Assembly: GCA_002403905.1 (NCBI GenBank)
Contig: DHIR01000275.1
Location: forward strand, 1 to 42,454
Length of the DNA stretch: 42,454 nucleotides
Direction of reading: 5' to 3'
Origin: Mucilaginibacter sp. UBA4741
GTDB taxonomy: Bacteria > Bacteroidota > Bacteroidia > Sphingobacteriales > Sphingobacteriaceae
Within the stretch, counting starts at the first letter, position 1; the number at the start of each line of letters is the position of its first letter. The translations under genes and the position numbers were made by a program. Positions 6,207 to 14,249 of the stretch are shown piece by piece. Below the pieces are notes generated by a model that searched no databases, had not been told where the DNA came from, and worked only from the letters and a program-made list of their open reading frames with translations.

Positions 6207-8741
6207 CTACCTGGGCTTACTCAACAAATTCACAAATAATCTATACGCTCCCGGTACGCCGGCTGGCAATTCTCTGAAAAAATCAAGCGAGGTGTATACA
6301 AATCTGCCTTTGCCATAATCGGTTACTATTAATGAGCCTGGGTTTGGTGCTTCGCCGGGGTCGTTCATGTTTAGTATGGTTTTGTAGTGGCTGTCTATAT
6401 TGCTAACAAAGTATAGGCCCCGCTCCTGTATCCAGCCGTCAAAATCGGCCTGGGTTATTTTGTTGGGATAGTTAAGCACGGTGCTTTGCGGATCGATAAA
6501 AGTAACAGCGGCATTCTCGTCTGTTACGCGTTGGTTAACCACCCTGAAAGGATATGGACCAATATTGTTCAACACCAAAGGCTGGGGCACATTATACTGC
6601 ACCACAAAGTTGCCACCATTTTTAACGTACTCCATTAACTTTGGCTGCTCAATCACCAAACGCGGGTTAACATTATAGGCACGCACCCCGGTGACAATGG
6701 CATCGTAAACAGACAGGTCGGTGTTCATAATATCGTTTTCGGTAAGCTGGTGTACGTCATAGCCAACCTGGGTCAGCGCTTCGGCAACTACATCACCTGC
6801 ACCGGCTATGTAACCAATTTTTTTACCGGCAGTTTTTAGGTCGATGTTAATGAGCTTGGCCTCCGCAGGCGGGAACAGTGTTATCGTCGGTATATGGTCG
6901 TAAACAATGCGTTGTATACCCATGCTCCATTCTTTTCCGCCGGTGCTAACTACGGCTTGCAGAACACTGTTTCTTGGTTTACTATCTGTTGGCATAACCG
7001 TAAATGATGCTACCCACTCTGCTCCTTTGGCTTTATCAGTAAAGTCTATTTTTTCCGGCGAGATCTTCCAGCCGTCTATTGGTTTCAAACTGATACTGCC
7101 GCTGGCTTTGGTAAAGCTTTGCAGTTTTATTTGGATGGTTTGTGGTTGTTTCGAGTTAAAGACATAGTCCTTGCTTACGATGTTGGCGGTTACGGGTGGG
7201 GCTATTACAATAGGTTGATAAATTTCGCCTTTGGCTTGGTCAACATACTTGTACATTATTTTACGTTGAATGAAGAACTTCTTACCGTCCAATTCAAACC
7301 CAAACATAGCCCATGGCGAATTTGGGTTTTCGGGGTTGCCAACTAACCTTTGATCGGATATATTATAGGTACCCAACTGATGGGGCGTAACAAGCCAATA
7401 GGGTTGTGAAACCTCTCCGGCAAGGTCTTTAAAGCTAATGGTCTGCATTTGATTGGCCTCTAATAAAGAATTACGTTCACTACTAAATGATGTCCAGGCT
7501 TTCTTTTCTTTTTCAAGTGCGGCAGCGTCATATTTAGCTGTTGATAAAGCATATACAGCAGATGCATTGGAGGCTGCATCGGTAGTTATACTTCTTAGAA
7601 GTATCCGCTTACTTCTACTTATAACCTGGGCCGAGATTTTCATAGTATCACCTTTGGCATAAGTTGGTTCTGATGCATATGCCTCAGCCCACAACCCTGC
7701 ACATTCAGCTATCAGATCGGTTATTTCTTTTGTTTTTTGCTCCAGCCAGTAAACATCGCCTATAAATTGAACTTTGCCTATCAGGTCTACCAGTGCCGGT
7801 ACAGATTTCTCAGGATGCTCCAAATCAAAATCCTTCTTTACAGCAGCTACTTCGGCTGCTATAGCCTCGCTGCCTTTAACCCTGTCCCAGGTAGTATTAA
7901 CTCCATCCATCAAATCATTAACCGGCGCGTCACCCAATATCGTTTTAAAATACTCGAAAGAGCTGCCACGCTGCTTGGCCGAACCAAAGCCTTGTGTTTT
8001 ATGGTTCGACCGGCTATCGGCAGCAACCTCGCCATAGCCTTTGCCTAATATGGGGTTATATACGCCTACGTCAATTTTAAACTGGTTGGCGGCTGTAGTA
8101 TTGGTACTGCCAAAGTTAAAGGTGTTCCATAACAGGCGTTTTACTTGCCAGGTTTGTACATATTTTAATTGCTCGGGGAAACGCTTAGGGTCGGCAGCCG
8201 CGGCAAATGCTTCCCCGGCTATTATAGCAGACGAGGTATGGTGCCCGTGGCCGCCCTCGCCTGTTGTAGGGAAACGGCAAATAATAACATCGGGCCTAAA
8301 CTTGCGGATCACCCAAACAGCATCGCCCAACACCTTTTCATGATCCCATATTTTTAGTGTTTCCTCGGGTCCTTTAGAGAAGCCGAAATCATTAGCACGG
8401 GTAAAAAATTGCTCGGCACCATCCACGCGCCTTGCGGCTAAAAGTTCCTGCGTGCGTATCAATCCTAAGATCTCGCTTTGCTCGTTGCCTATCAGGTTTT
8501 GGCCGCCGTCGCCGCGGGTTAATGATAAGTAGCCGGTGCGGTAATGTTTTTCCTGTGCCAGGTAAGCCAGCAGGCGGGTATTCTCATCATCGGGGTGAGC
8601 GGCCATGTATAAAACGCTGCCCAATACATTCAGCTTTTTAAAGCTTTGTTGTATGGTAACCAGGTCGGCTGGTGGGGCGGTTTGTGAAAATGCGGCGCTG
8701 CAGATCAGCAAAAATACGGCAAGTAATTGGGTACGCTTCAT
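6207..8741 (-). CDS. exported PIG-L family deacetylase with C-terminal amidotransferase-like domain
   Basis: The ATG at 8741 gives 844 residues and a clean signal peptide (MKRTQLLAVF... to about residue 20, AFSQ); the longer upstream reading is non-signal sequence. The PIG-L/LmbE deacetylase domain occupies about 40-300, with the zinc motif AHPDDE at 48-53 and GHGHH at 164-168. These proteins remove acetyl groups from N-acetylglucosamine-type sugars. A long beta-rich middle follows. The C-terminal 200 residues begin GKKIGYIAGAGDVVAEALTQ and contain YDAIVTGVRAYN, resembling a glutamine-amidotransferase-like (ThuA-type) fold. It is likely periplasmic or secreted and may act on host, plant or cell-wall glycans. 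It stands alone; the substrate is unknown. Confidence 0.87.
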   Translation of the reverse strand: MKRTQLLAVFLLICSAAFSQTAPPADLVTIQQSFKKLNVLGSVLYMAAHPDDENTRLLAYLAQEKHYRTGYLSLTRGDGGQNLIGNEQSEILGLIRTQELLAARRVDGAEQFFTRANDFGFSKGPEETLKIWDHEKVLGDAVWVIRKFRPDVIICRFPTTGEGGHGHHTSSAIIAGEAFAAAADPKRFPEQLKYVQTWQVKRLLWNTFNFGSTNTTAANQFKIDVGVYNPILGKGYGEVAADSRSNHKTQGFGSAKQRGSSFEYFKTILGDAPVNDLMDGVNTTWDRVKGSEAIAAEVAAVKKDFDLEHPEKSVPALVDLIGKVQFIGDVYWLEQKTKEITDLIAECAGLWAEAYASEPTYAKGDTMKISAQVISRSKRILLRSITTDAASNASAVYALSTAKYDAAALEKEKKAWTSFSSERNSLLEANQMQTISFKDLAGEVSQPYWLVTPHQLGTYNISDQRLVGNPENPNSPWAMFGFELDGKKFFIQRKIMYKYVDQAKGEIYQPIVIAPPVTANIVSKDYVFNSKQPQTIQIKLQSFTKASGSISLKPIDGWKISPEKIDFTDKAKGAEWVASFTVMPTDSKPRNSVLQAVVSTGGKEWSMGIQRIVYDHIPTITLFPPAEAKLINIDLKTAGKKIGYIAGAGDVVAEALTQVGYDVHQLTENDIMNTDLSVYDAIVTGVRAYNVNPRLVIEQPKLMEYVKNGGNFVVQYNVPQPLVLNNIGPYPFRVVNQRVTDENAAVTFIDPQSTVLNYPNKITQADFDGWIQERGLYFVSNIDSHYKTILNMNDPGEAPNPGSLIVTDYGKGRFVYTSLDFFRELPAGVPGAYRLFVNLLSKPR

Positions 8742-8822
8742 AGCCAAATATATAAAAGAAAAATTAGTCTGAAAGGGGCGAATAATGGTTATAATTTTCA
8801 CACCTGTGTTGGTATTTATGCT

Positions 8823-8957
8823 GGTAGTAATTTCAACCATTTTCCGGGTATTATAGCTTTTACCGGTAGTAATTTCAGGCGTTTTTCGGGCATCGGAGGT
8901 AATACCGGTAGTAATTTTAGTTGTTTTCCGGGTATCAGGAGTAATACCGGTAGTGCT
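8823..8957. repeat. 42-bp tandem repeat, three units plus a partial
   Basis: Three consecutive 42-base units, 8823-8864, 8865-8906 and 8907-8948, each begin GGTAGTAATTT and end in ACC. A fourth, partial unit starts at 8949 (GGTAGT). Units 2 and 3 are closer to each other than to unit 1. The period is a multiple of three, and the plus strand reads as a 14-residue repeat (GSNF..F.GI....), though no convincing gene contains it. It lies 82 bases upstream of the PIG-L start, so it is in that gene's promoter region. Confidence 0.85.
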
Positions 8958-9170
8958 ATTTTATCTTAACTATCTTATTTTTAATTACTTACTATAATTT
9001 ATGACTTTTTGAAGTGATATTTTTGATTTGCTTTTTTTTTGTGAATAGCTATTTAAAGAACGGGCGTTGGGTGTTAGGCAAAATACGGAAATTTGATGAG
9101 GTAGGTGGTGGCGGTGTTTTGTCATTGCTTTTTTAGAACGCGTCGTAGCGCTCTTGGCCGCTAGTGCCTA

Positions 9171-9368
9171 GTTACTTTTCCTTGATGAAAAGTAACCAAA
9201 AATCAAGTCAGCAAAGAGGCTTCTTTGCGCTCTGGGCCTTTGCCCGGCAAATTAAGTAAAACCACGGGCTGCAATTATTTTACCCCTTTTGTCGCACTAA
9301 GGCCACCGCTTCAGTAAAAACTTGCTATGCCCCTCCCGCCGCACAGCCCGGCTTGTTTTACTTAATTT
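9171..9368. repeat. structured intergenic repeat with several hairpins
   Basis: This part of the roughly 1.1-kb gene-poor gap (8742-9866) has a series of stems: GTTACTTTTC (9171-9180) with GAAAAGTAAC (9187-9196), GCAAAGA (9211-9217) with TCTTTGC (9222-9228), and a long-range perfect 14-bp pair AAATTAAGTAAAAC (9249-9262) with GTTTTACTTAATTT (9355-9368), inside which GGGCTG (9266-9271) pairs with CAGCCC (9344-9349). It looks like a non-coding dispersed element of the MITE/REP kind; a structured RNA is the alternative. Nothing else is seen at 8958-9170. Confidence 0.6.
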
Positions 9369-9422
9369 CACCCGAAGTTTTTTTGGAGACACTTTGCTCA
9401 ATGTACCAGCACTTTAGTATTG

Positions 9423-9521
9423 ATGAGCAATGAAATTCGGCAAGGGATTCGAAACTGTCATATACTTTGCTTAAAGAGTATTGCTGATGTTTTAGAAATG
9501 GATGTTAAGGATTTTTTATAA
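9423..9521 (+). pseudogene. C-terminal remnant of an XRE-family HTH regulator
   Basis: A 32-codon stretch ending LKSIADVLEMDVKDFL and a TAA has the typical last helices of Cro/C1 (XRE) regulators, such as HigA-like antitoxins. No helix-turn-helix body is found upstream in any frame, so this is probably a broken gene end rather than a real small gene. It lies about 350 bases before the AT-rich two-gene module. It may be debris from an older toxin-antitoxin or mobile locus; that last point is inference. Confidence 0.45.
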
Positions 9522-9825
9522 GCATTTTGTAAAAAATTTAAACCTTTTTAAACTTTACTTATTATTACGTAACTTTGTGCTGTACTTTAAAAGTAATAAA
9601 TTAATTGTTGAATTATTGCCAATACACAATTCCAATCTGCGGAGCCGTGTAAATTCAAAATGTTTATCGCTTCGATAACTAACTTAATCAAAATTGAGCG
9701 TGCAGCGTATCTCACTGTTCAGTCCCTTGATAATAGTTAATTACAAAAACATTTTTTAAACCAACTTTGTATATGGATAGTCAAATATCTGTATACAGCT
9801 ACTGATTTACAAGTAACATTTTACA

Positions 9826-9839
9826 TAACGTAAACGTTA
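9826..9839 (+). promoter_or_regulatory. candidate operator palindrome of the 9867-10735 module
   Basis: TAACGT-AA-ACGTTA is a perfect 6-bp inverted repeat with a 2-base spacer, lying just before the ribosome binding site of the two-gene module. A weak -7-like CAACTTTG lies at 9762-9769, and a perfect TAACTTTG at 9570-9577. Autoregulation by the module's product is a plausible reading. Confidence 0.4.
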
Positions 9840-9848
9840 AAACTCGCC

Positions 9849-9855
9849 AAGGAGG
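9849..9855 (+). promoter_or_regulatory. canonical Shine-Dalgarno site AAGGAGG
   Basis: AAGGAGG lies 11 bases before the ATG at 9867. Such strong Shine-Dalgarno sites are rare in Bacteroidota and I see no comparable one before the other genes here. It fixes the start codon and hints that the module came from elsewhere. Confidence 0.7.
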
Positions 9856-9866
9856 CATATATAAGC

Positions 9867-10331
9867 ATGGAATGTTTAGAAGCAAAAGAAACGATTAACA
9901 ACACATTTGTAGCTGTTAGGGATGTTTCATATTCTGAAAAAAAATTAAGAGTACCTACCGAAGAGGAAATTAATCATTTTCTTGATAAAATTTTAGAATT
10001 GCAAAAATTTCTCGGTGAAAAAACAGAAAAAATTAATTTTGTTAATGAGTTGTTGGAAAAAATTACATGGCTCAATGGAATTAATGAAGAATGCTTAATA
10101 CAAATAAATACAGTTATAGGTGTTGCGAAAGATTTTCATTCTACATTAATAAGACAATTCGTTAAATTAAATTTTCTTAGGACAAAAGGTATTGCTAAAC
10201 AAGCTATTAAAGAATTTAAATATTCTATTGACTCTTTAAAAGATGCTATTGCTGATTTAGAATCTGTATTTTTTTCATTACCTGAAATAGGTGAATTTAA
10301 CGACATTACCAAAGAACTTTCATTGATATAA
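9867..10331 (+). CDS. helical hypothetical protein, first gene of a toxin-antitoxin-like module
   Basis: A 154-residue soluble protein, predicted from its composition to be nearly all alpha-helical (heptad-like runs such as INHFLDKILELQKFLGEKTEKINFVNELLEKI and IKEFKYSIDSLKDAIADLESVFFSL, quoted here only to show the pattern of spaced Leu/Ile/Phe). I do not recognise a family, a helix-turn-helix or a catalytic motif. The gene is AT-rich compared with its neighbours and has the strong AAGGAGG site. Its stop overlaps the start of the next gene by one base (TAATG). As partner of a RelE/HigB-like protein it could be the antitoxin or chaperone, but this is inference from position. Confidence 0.6.
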   Translation: MECLEAKETINNTFVAVRDVSYSEKKLRVPTEEEINHFLDKILELQKFLGEKTEKINFVNELLEKITWLNGINEECLIQINTVIGVAKDFHSTLIRQFVKLNFLRTKGIAKQAIKEFKYSIDSLKDAIADLESVFFSLPEIGEFNDITKELSLI

Positions 10332-10735
10332 TGGAAATTTATTGCCTAACTGATTTTAAATCGGCGGTTGATAAATTGAGTAAAAAGAAATCTTACAATA
10401 ACATAGAAAAGGAAATAATAGTTTATTTCTGCAAAAATAAAATTGAAGATATACTCTCTGGAACACGTTTAAATCACAGTCAAACCGAACCTTATATAAA
10501 AAAACGCATCCACGGTTCTGGGGGCTTCAGATTCTATTATCTTGTAAGTATTCCCAAAAATACAGTTTACTTAATGTTCGTTCACCCTAAGACTGGTTCA
10601 GAGGGAAGTGATAATATAACCGATGATTCTAAAGCCAAAATTTATAAGGACGTTTTAGATGCAATAAAAAAAGATGATTTGATTAAAGTCGAAGAAAAAA
10701 ATGCAGTTTTAATCTTCACGCCAAAAAAACCGTAA
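10331..10735 (+). CDS. putative RelE/HigB-fold toxin
   Basis: A 134-residue protein that I read as a distant RelE/ParE/HigB-type toxin. The N-terminal helix FKSAVDKLSKKKSYNNIEKE is followed by the pattern basic-G-x-GG-F/Y-R-x-x-Y (KKRIHGSGGFRFYYLV, about 57-72), a hydrophobic strand VYLMFVHPKTG (about 78-88) and the terminal DNITDDSKAKIYKDVLDAI, the same order as in mRNA-cutting HigB/RelE proteins. Basic residues in the strands could bind RNA. The usual short helix-turn-helix antitoxin is absent; an unrelated 154-residue helical protein precedes it, overlapping by one base. The gene is AT-rich. A nuclease or other RelE-fold activity is inference. Confidence 0.6.
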   Translation: MEIYCLTDFKSAVDKLSKKKSYNNIEKEIIVYFCKNKIEDILSGTRLNHSQTEPYIKKRIHGSGGFRFYYLVSIPKNTVYLMFVHPKTGSEGSDNITDDSKAKIYKDVLDAIKKDDLIKVEEKNAVLIFTPKKP

Positions 10736-10938
10736 ATTTTTCTCATGGTCTAACAGGTATATAATCTCCTATCAAGACAAAAGGAACAACCTTAACGGCA
10801 ATGAGCGTCACCAAGTGATAGGTAAAACACGAGCTTGATGCAAATCTATTAGCTACTACTCTCCCATCCTGTCCAAAATCCCATCCCCAATCGTTATTAA
10901 AGCAATTATCCAAAAAAAATGTATTTTATTATAGCTGG

Positions 10939-10954
10939 TTAATCGATTGATTAA
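10939..10954 (+). promoter_or_regulatory. upstream TetR-type operator
   Basis: TTAATC-GATT-GATTAA is an inverted repeat with 6-bp arms, 96 bases before the regulator's ATG. It shares its TTAATC/GATTAA half-sites with the operator at 11010-11029, as expected for two sites of one repressor. The rest of the gap 10736-10938 holds no visible feature. Confidence 0.55.
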
Positions 10955-11009
10955 TTTTTTATCGCTGTAAATCAACAACTTACAGAATTAACATAAAAAT
11001 AATTTTATT

Positions 11010-11034
11010 TTAATCAATCGTTTGATTAACTTTG
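11010..11034 (+). promoter_or_regulatory. TetR operator overlapping the efflux operon promoter
   Basis: TTAATCAA-TCGT-TTGATTAA (11010-11029) is a perfect 8-bp inverted repeat. Its right arm overlaps TAACTTTG (11027-11034), a perfect Bacteroidota -7 element (TAnnTTTG). Transcription would start about 10 bases before the ATG at 11050. Repressor bound here would block the promoter, so the TetR gene and the efflux genes are probably autoregulated and inducible by a transported compound. Confidence 0.75.
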
Positions 11035-11049
11035 TGCTATTATAAAGAC

Positions 11050-11679
11050 ATGGATAAAGATAAAATAGACAAAAGAGACCATATTCTGGACGTAGCCGAG
11101 CGCGTGTTTTCAGAAAAAGGTTTTGACGGCGCATCTACCCGATTGATATCGGGCGAGGCCGGTGTTAATATGGCTATGCTTAACTATTATTTTGGCTCGA
11201 AAGAGGGTTTGTTCCTTGAGATATTTGAACGCAAGATATCATCGTTTCAAAATATTTTACAAAACCTGGGTAATGATGACAGCATTGGCGCCTGGGAAAA
11301 GATGGAGCAATACATTGAAATGTATGGCGAGAAAATTGTTAACAATAACTGTTTCCAAAAACTATTATACCAGGAAATGGGAATGAACAGAAGCAATGAC
11401 CTGTCAAACAAACTGCGCGATATGTTACTAAAGAACGTGACCGAGTTAAATAAGATATTGAACGAGGGTATTGCCAAAGGCGAGTTTAAAAAAGATATAG
11501 ACGTGGCCATGGTAATAGCTACCCTTTATGGCACCAAAAATTATATCATCAATACGCCCATGATGTCGTCGGCATTATTGCATTACGATATACTTGATGA
11601 TAAAATGATAGAAACAAAGCTGAAGCCGCAGATAAAAAGCTTTATGAAGAACCTATTAAAAGCATACTTACTGAACTAA
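11050..11679 (+). CDS. TetR/AcrR family transcriptional regulator
   Basis: With the ATG at 11050 the protein has 209 residues; a TTG at 11032 would add six residues but lies inside the promoter element, so I reject it. The N-terminal TetR DNA-binding domain is clear (about 5-55): HILDVAERVFSEKGFDGAST, then the recognition helix and NYYFGSKEGLF. The rest is a helical ligand-binding domain. It is the first gene of the efflux operon and is followed two bases later by the TolC-like gene. Two palindromes upstream, one overlapping the promoter, fit autorepression. Confidence 0.93.
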   Translation: MDKDKIDKRDHILDVAERVFSEKGFDGASTRLISGEAGVNMAMLNYYFGSKEGLFLEIFERKISSFQNILQNLGNDDSIGAWEKMEQYIEMYGEKIVNNNCFQKLLYQEMGMNRSNDLSNKLRDMLLKNVTELNKILNEGIAKGEFKKDIDVAMVIATLYGTKNYIINTPMMSSALLHYDILDDKMIETKLKPQIKSFMKNLLKAYLLN

Positions 11680-11680
11680 C

Positions 11681-13039
11681 ATGAATATAAGATTGAACAC
11701 CTCACACAAACTACACCTTTACAAAATACCTGTTTTAGCTATTGCGCTCGCGTTGTTATTGATGTCATTGGTATCTAAAAAAGCTTCGGCCCAGGATAGA
11801 ACCCTCACATTAACCGAAGCCATTAAACTAGGCCTGGATAACAGCAAGGTGTTAAGGCTATCGCAGTCAAAAATTGACCAGGCGGTATCACAATATAACC
11901 AAACTAAAGACAAGGCATTGCCAAGCGGTAATGTAAGCTTTGCATATAACCGTGCCGAGATACCTTACAACACGTTAGCTTTTGGCAGCAGCGATATCCA
12001 TTTACCTAAAAGTGCTAACGCCTACTTAGGCATAGCATCATTAAGCGAAACCATTTTTGCCGGCGGTAAATACAAGTACGCGCAAGAGTCTACCCAGATA
12101 TTAACCAACATATCAAAGTTAGATGCCGAAAAGGATAAGGACCAGATCACTTACGAGATCATAAGCGAATACTATAACCTGTACAAGGTACTGCAAAGCA
12201 AAAAAGTGGTAGACCAGAATTTGGAAACCATTGACGCGCAAATACACCAATCGCAACGTTTTTTTGACCAGGGATTGGTTACTAAAAATGATGTACTAAG
12301 GTTCCAGTTACAACGCGCTAATGTTGAATTGACCGGCATAGATTTGGAAAGCAACCGTAAAATAATTAACTATAACCTCGACATTCTTTTAGGCTTGCCA
12401 GAAACTACAAGGTTAAGCATTGCGCAGATCAATGAAGCAAACCAAAATTTAAGCGCGCTTAGTAATTATATTGATACCGCGGTAAGTTACCGCCAGGAGC
12501 TTAAACAGCTTGACTTACGTAACAAGTATGCCGAAACAAATATTAAAACCATTAACGCCAATACTACGCCAACTGTAGCCGCATCGGCTGGCGCTTATTA
12601 TTTGGATGCCAGCGGCAACCCGCTACCAAGATCAGGCAATTTTGTTACCCCTATAACTGTAGGTGTAACCGCAGCCTGGAACTTTGGCGCTTTATGGACC
12701 AACAAAAACAAATTGGCCGAAGCAAGGATACAACGCGATGAAGTAGCTATTAACAAAGGCATCACCTTAGATAATATCAAGAACGAGATCAACCAAAACT
12801 ATCAGAACTATTTGACGGCTTTAAACAAGATCAAGCTTTTACAAACCTCTATAGAGCAAGCCGGCGAAAATAACAACATACTGGCATCAAAATACAAAAG
12901 CAACATTGCATCGGCAACTGATAAAGCTGATGCAGAAACATTACTATACCAGGCAGAAATAAACTTAGAATTAGCTAAGGCTGATGCAGGACTGGCTTAT
13001 TATACCTTATTAAAATCAACCGGAAAACTTAACAAATAA
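11681..13039 (+). CDS. TolC-family outer membrane efflux protein
   Basis: A 452-residue outer membrane channel of the TolC/OEP type, which forms the exit duct of tripartite pumps. A signal peptide ends near residue 37 (KKASA before QD). The periplasmic helical repeats are typical: LTLTEAIKLGLDNSKVL near the start, and long amphipathic stretches rich in Gln, Asn and Ala, such as LAEARIQRDEVAINKGITLDN. Two OEP repeats of about 200 residues are visible. It sits two bases after the TetR gene and 11 bases before the EmrA-like adaptor, so all are one operon. Confidence 0.92.
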   Translation: MNIRLNTSHKLHLYKIPVLAIALALLLMSLVSKKASAQDRTLTLTEAIKLGLDNSKVLRLSQSKIDQAVSQYNQTKDKALPSGNVSFAYNRAEIPYNTLAFGSSDIHLPKSANAYLGIASLSETIFAGGKYKYAQESTQILTNISKLDAEKDKDQITYEIISEYYNLYKVLQSKKVVDQNLETIDAQIHQSQRFFDQGLVTKNDVLRFQLQRANVELTGIDLESNRKIINYNLDILLGLPETTRLSIAQINEANQNLSALSNYIDTAVSYRQELKQLDLRNKYAETNIKTINANTTPTVAASAGAYYLDASGNPLPRSGNFVTPITVGVTAAWNFGALWTNKNKLAEARIQRDEVAINKGITLDNIKNEINQNYQNYLTALNKIKLLQTSIEQAGENNNILASKYKSNIASATDKADAETLLYQAEINLELAKADAGLAYYTLLKSTGKLNK

Positions 13040-13050
13040 TACAACACGAA

Positions 13051-14112
13051 ATGGCAAAGCAAGAAACTAACGAAAACACACCAGCAAAAAAACCTAACAG
13101 AGTATTACCTATAATTTTAGGCATTGTACTTTTAGGTGGCGCGTTTTTCGGGATAAAAGAATATATATACTACGGTAAACACGTTGATACAGACGATGCA
13201 CAAGTTGATGGCGATATAAGCCCGGTTGTTGCGCGCGTTGGCGGATATGTTGACAGCATTTTCTTTGAAGAAAATATACACGTTAACAAAGACCAGGTAC
13301 TGGTAAAAATTGATCCGCGCGATTACAAGGTAAAATTAGAACAGGCACAAGCCGCGCAAGTTGGTGCAAGCGCCGGCGTTAATGTAGGCCAGTCACAGAT
13401 CTTTACTACCGCTTCAAATTCGGCAGTAGCTAAAGCAGGTGTGGTATCTGCACAGGCACGTTTAGATAAAGTAAATAAAGATTACCAGCGTTTTGCAAAC
13501 CTTATAAAAGATGGCTCAATAACCCAGCAACAGTTTGACCAGGCAAAATCTGACCTGGAAGTTGCTCAGGCAAACTTAAACGCCGCGCAAGATCAATACA
13601 AAGCAGCGGTACAACAAATTGGTACTACTCGCGATCAGTTAAAGGTTACTAATACCGGTGTTAGCCAGAAACAGGTTGATGTTGATTACGCAAACCTACA
13701 ATTAAGCTATACTAATGTTAAAGCCCCTGCAAGCGGCATCGCGTCAAAAAAGAATGTGCAATTGGGCCAGTTGGTACAAGCGGGCCAAACACTATTCTCA
13801 ATAGTGAATGATAACAGCTTGTATATTACCGCCAACTTTAAAGAAACCCAGTTAGAGAAAATACATAACGGCTTAAAGGTTAATATTGAAACCGATGCTT
13901 ACCCTGATCTTAAAATTGAGGGAACAGTTTACAATTTCGCACCTGCTACAGGCGCTAAGTTCTCTTTATTACCTCCGGATAACGCAACAGGTAACTATGT
14001 AAAAGTAGTACAACGTATCCCTGTTAAGATAAAATTAAACGCATCAAAAGATGTTTTGGATAAACTGCGCCCGGGTATGAGCGTGAACGTATCTGTTATT
14101 ACTAAAGATTAG
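13051..14112 (+). CDS. HlyD/EmrA-family membrane fusion protein
   Basis: A 353-residue periplasmic adaptor joining the inner membrane transporter to TolC. It has a short cytoplasmic Lys-rich N-terminus, one membrane anchor (about 19-38, VLPIILGIVLLGGAFFGIKE), and the EmrA signature HVDTDDAQVDGDISPVVARV leading into the split biotinyl-lipoyl domain. A helical hairpin rich in Ala, Gln and Asp follows (about 95-215). The second half-motif is NVKAPASGIASKKNVQLGQLV, then a beta-barrel domain ending KLRPGMSVNVSV. The partner MFS pump is encoded next, after a 137-base gap containing an inverted repeat. Confidence 0.93.
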   Translation: MAKQETNENTPAKKPNRVLPIILGIVLLGGAFFGIKEYIYYGKHVDTDDAQVDGDISPVVARVGGYVDSIFFEENIHVNKDQVLVKIDPRDYKVKLEQAQAAQVGASAGVNVGQSQIFTTASNSAVAKAGVVSAQARLDKVNKDYQRFANLIKDGSITQQQFDQAKSDLEVAQANLNAAQDQYKAAVQQIGTTRDQLKVTNTGVSQKQVDVDYANLQLSYTNVKAPASGIASKKNVQLGQLVQAGQTLFSIVNDNSLYITANFKETQLEKIHNGLKVNIETDAYPDLKIEGTVYNFAPATGAKFSLLPPDNATGNYVKVVQRIPVKIKLNASKDVLDKLRPGMSVNVSVITKD

Positions 14113-14228
14113 GTTGATAGTTCATGGATCATAGTTCATAGTCGATGACTGCGAACTACCATATCTATCATTATCAATAAAAATTCGGTTTGTAATTCAT
14201 AGCATTTAACAGCTATGAACCATCAACC
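14112..14228. repeat. imperfect inverted repeat between adaptor and pump genes
   Basis: GGTTGATAGTTCAT at the left (from 14112) is matched by CTATGAACCATCAACC at the right (14213-14228), with further TTCATAG copies between. It fills almost the whole gap inside the operon. The style is that of small dispersed palindromic elements in Bacteroidota; it could tune expression of the downstream pump. Confidence 0.5.
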
Positions 14229-14249
14229 ATTAATTATTAACTAAATATA

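Noticed and set aside
7737..8048. plus-strand frames of 60-105 codons across the PIG-L gene
   Set aside because: They are antisense shadows of a well supported gene.
8823..8957. CRISPR array
   Set aside because: Units are directly adjacent with no spacers, and no cas genes are nearby.
8727..8969. 80-codon plus-strand frame containing the 14-residue repeat
   Set aside because: It overlaps the PIG-L start on the other strand, and several frames are open across the repeat; no signal or family supports it.
9660..9740. 26-codon frame starting MFIASITNLIKIERAA before the two-gene module
   Set aside because: Very short, the purine-rich GGAG is too far from the ATG, and nothing supports translation.
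11032..11049. TTG start giving a longer TetR protein
   Set aside because: It lies inside the promoter -7 element; the ATG at 11050 fits the family start.
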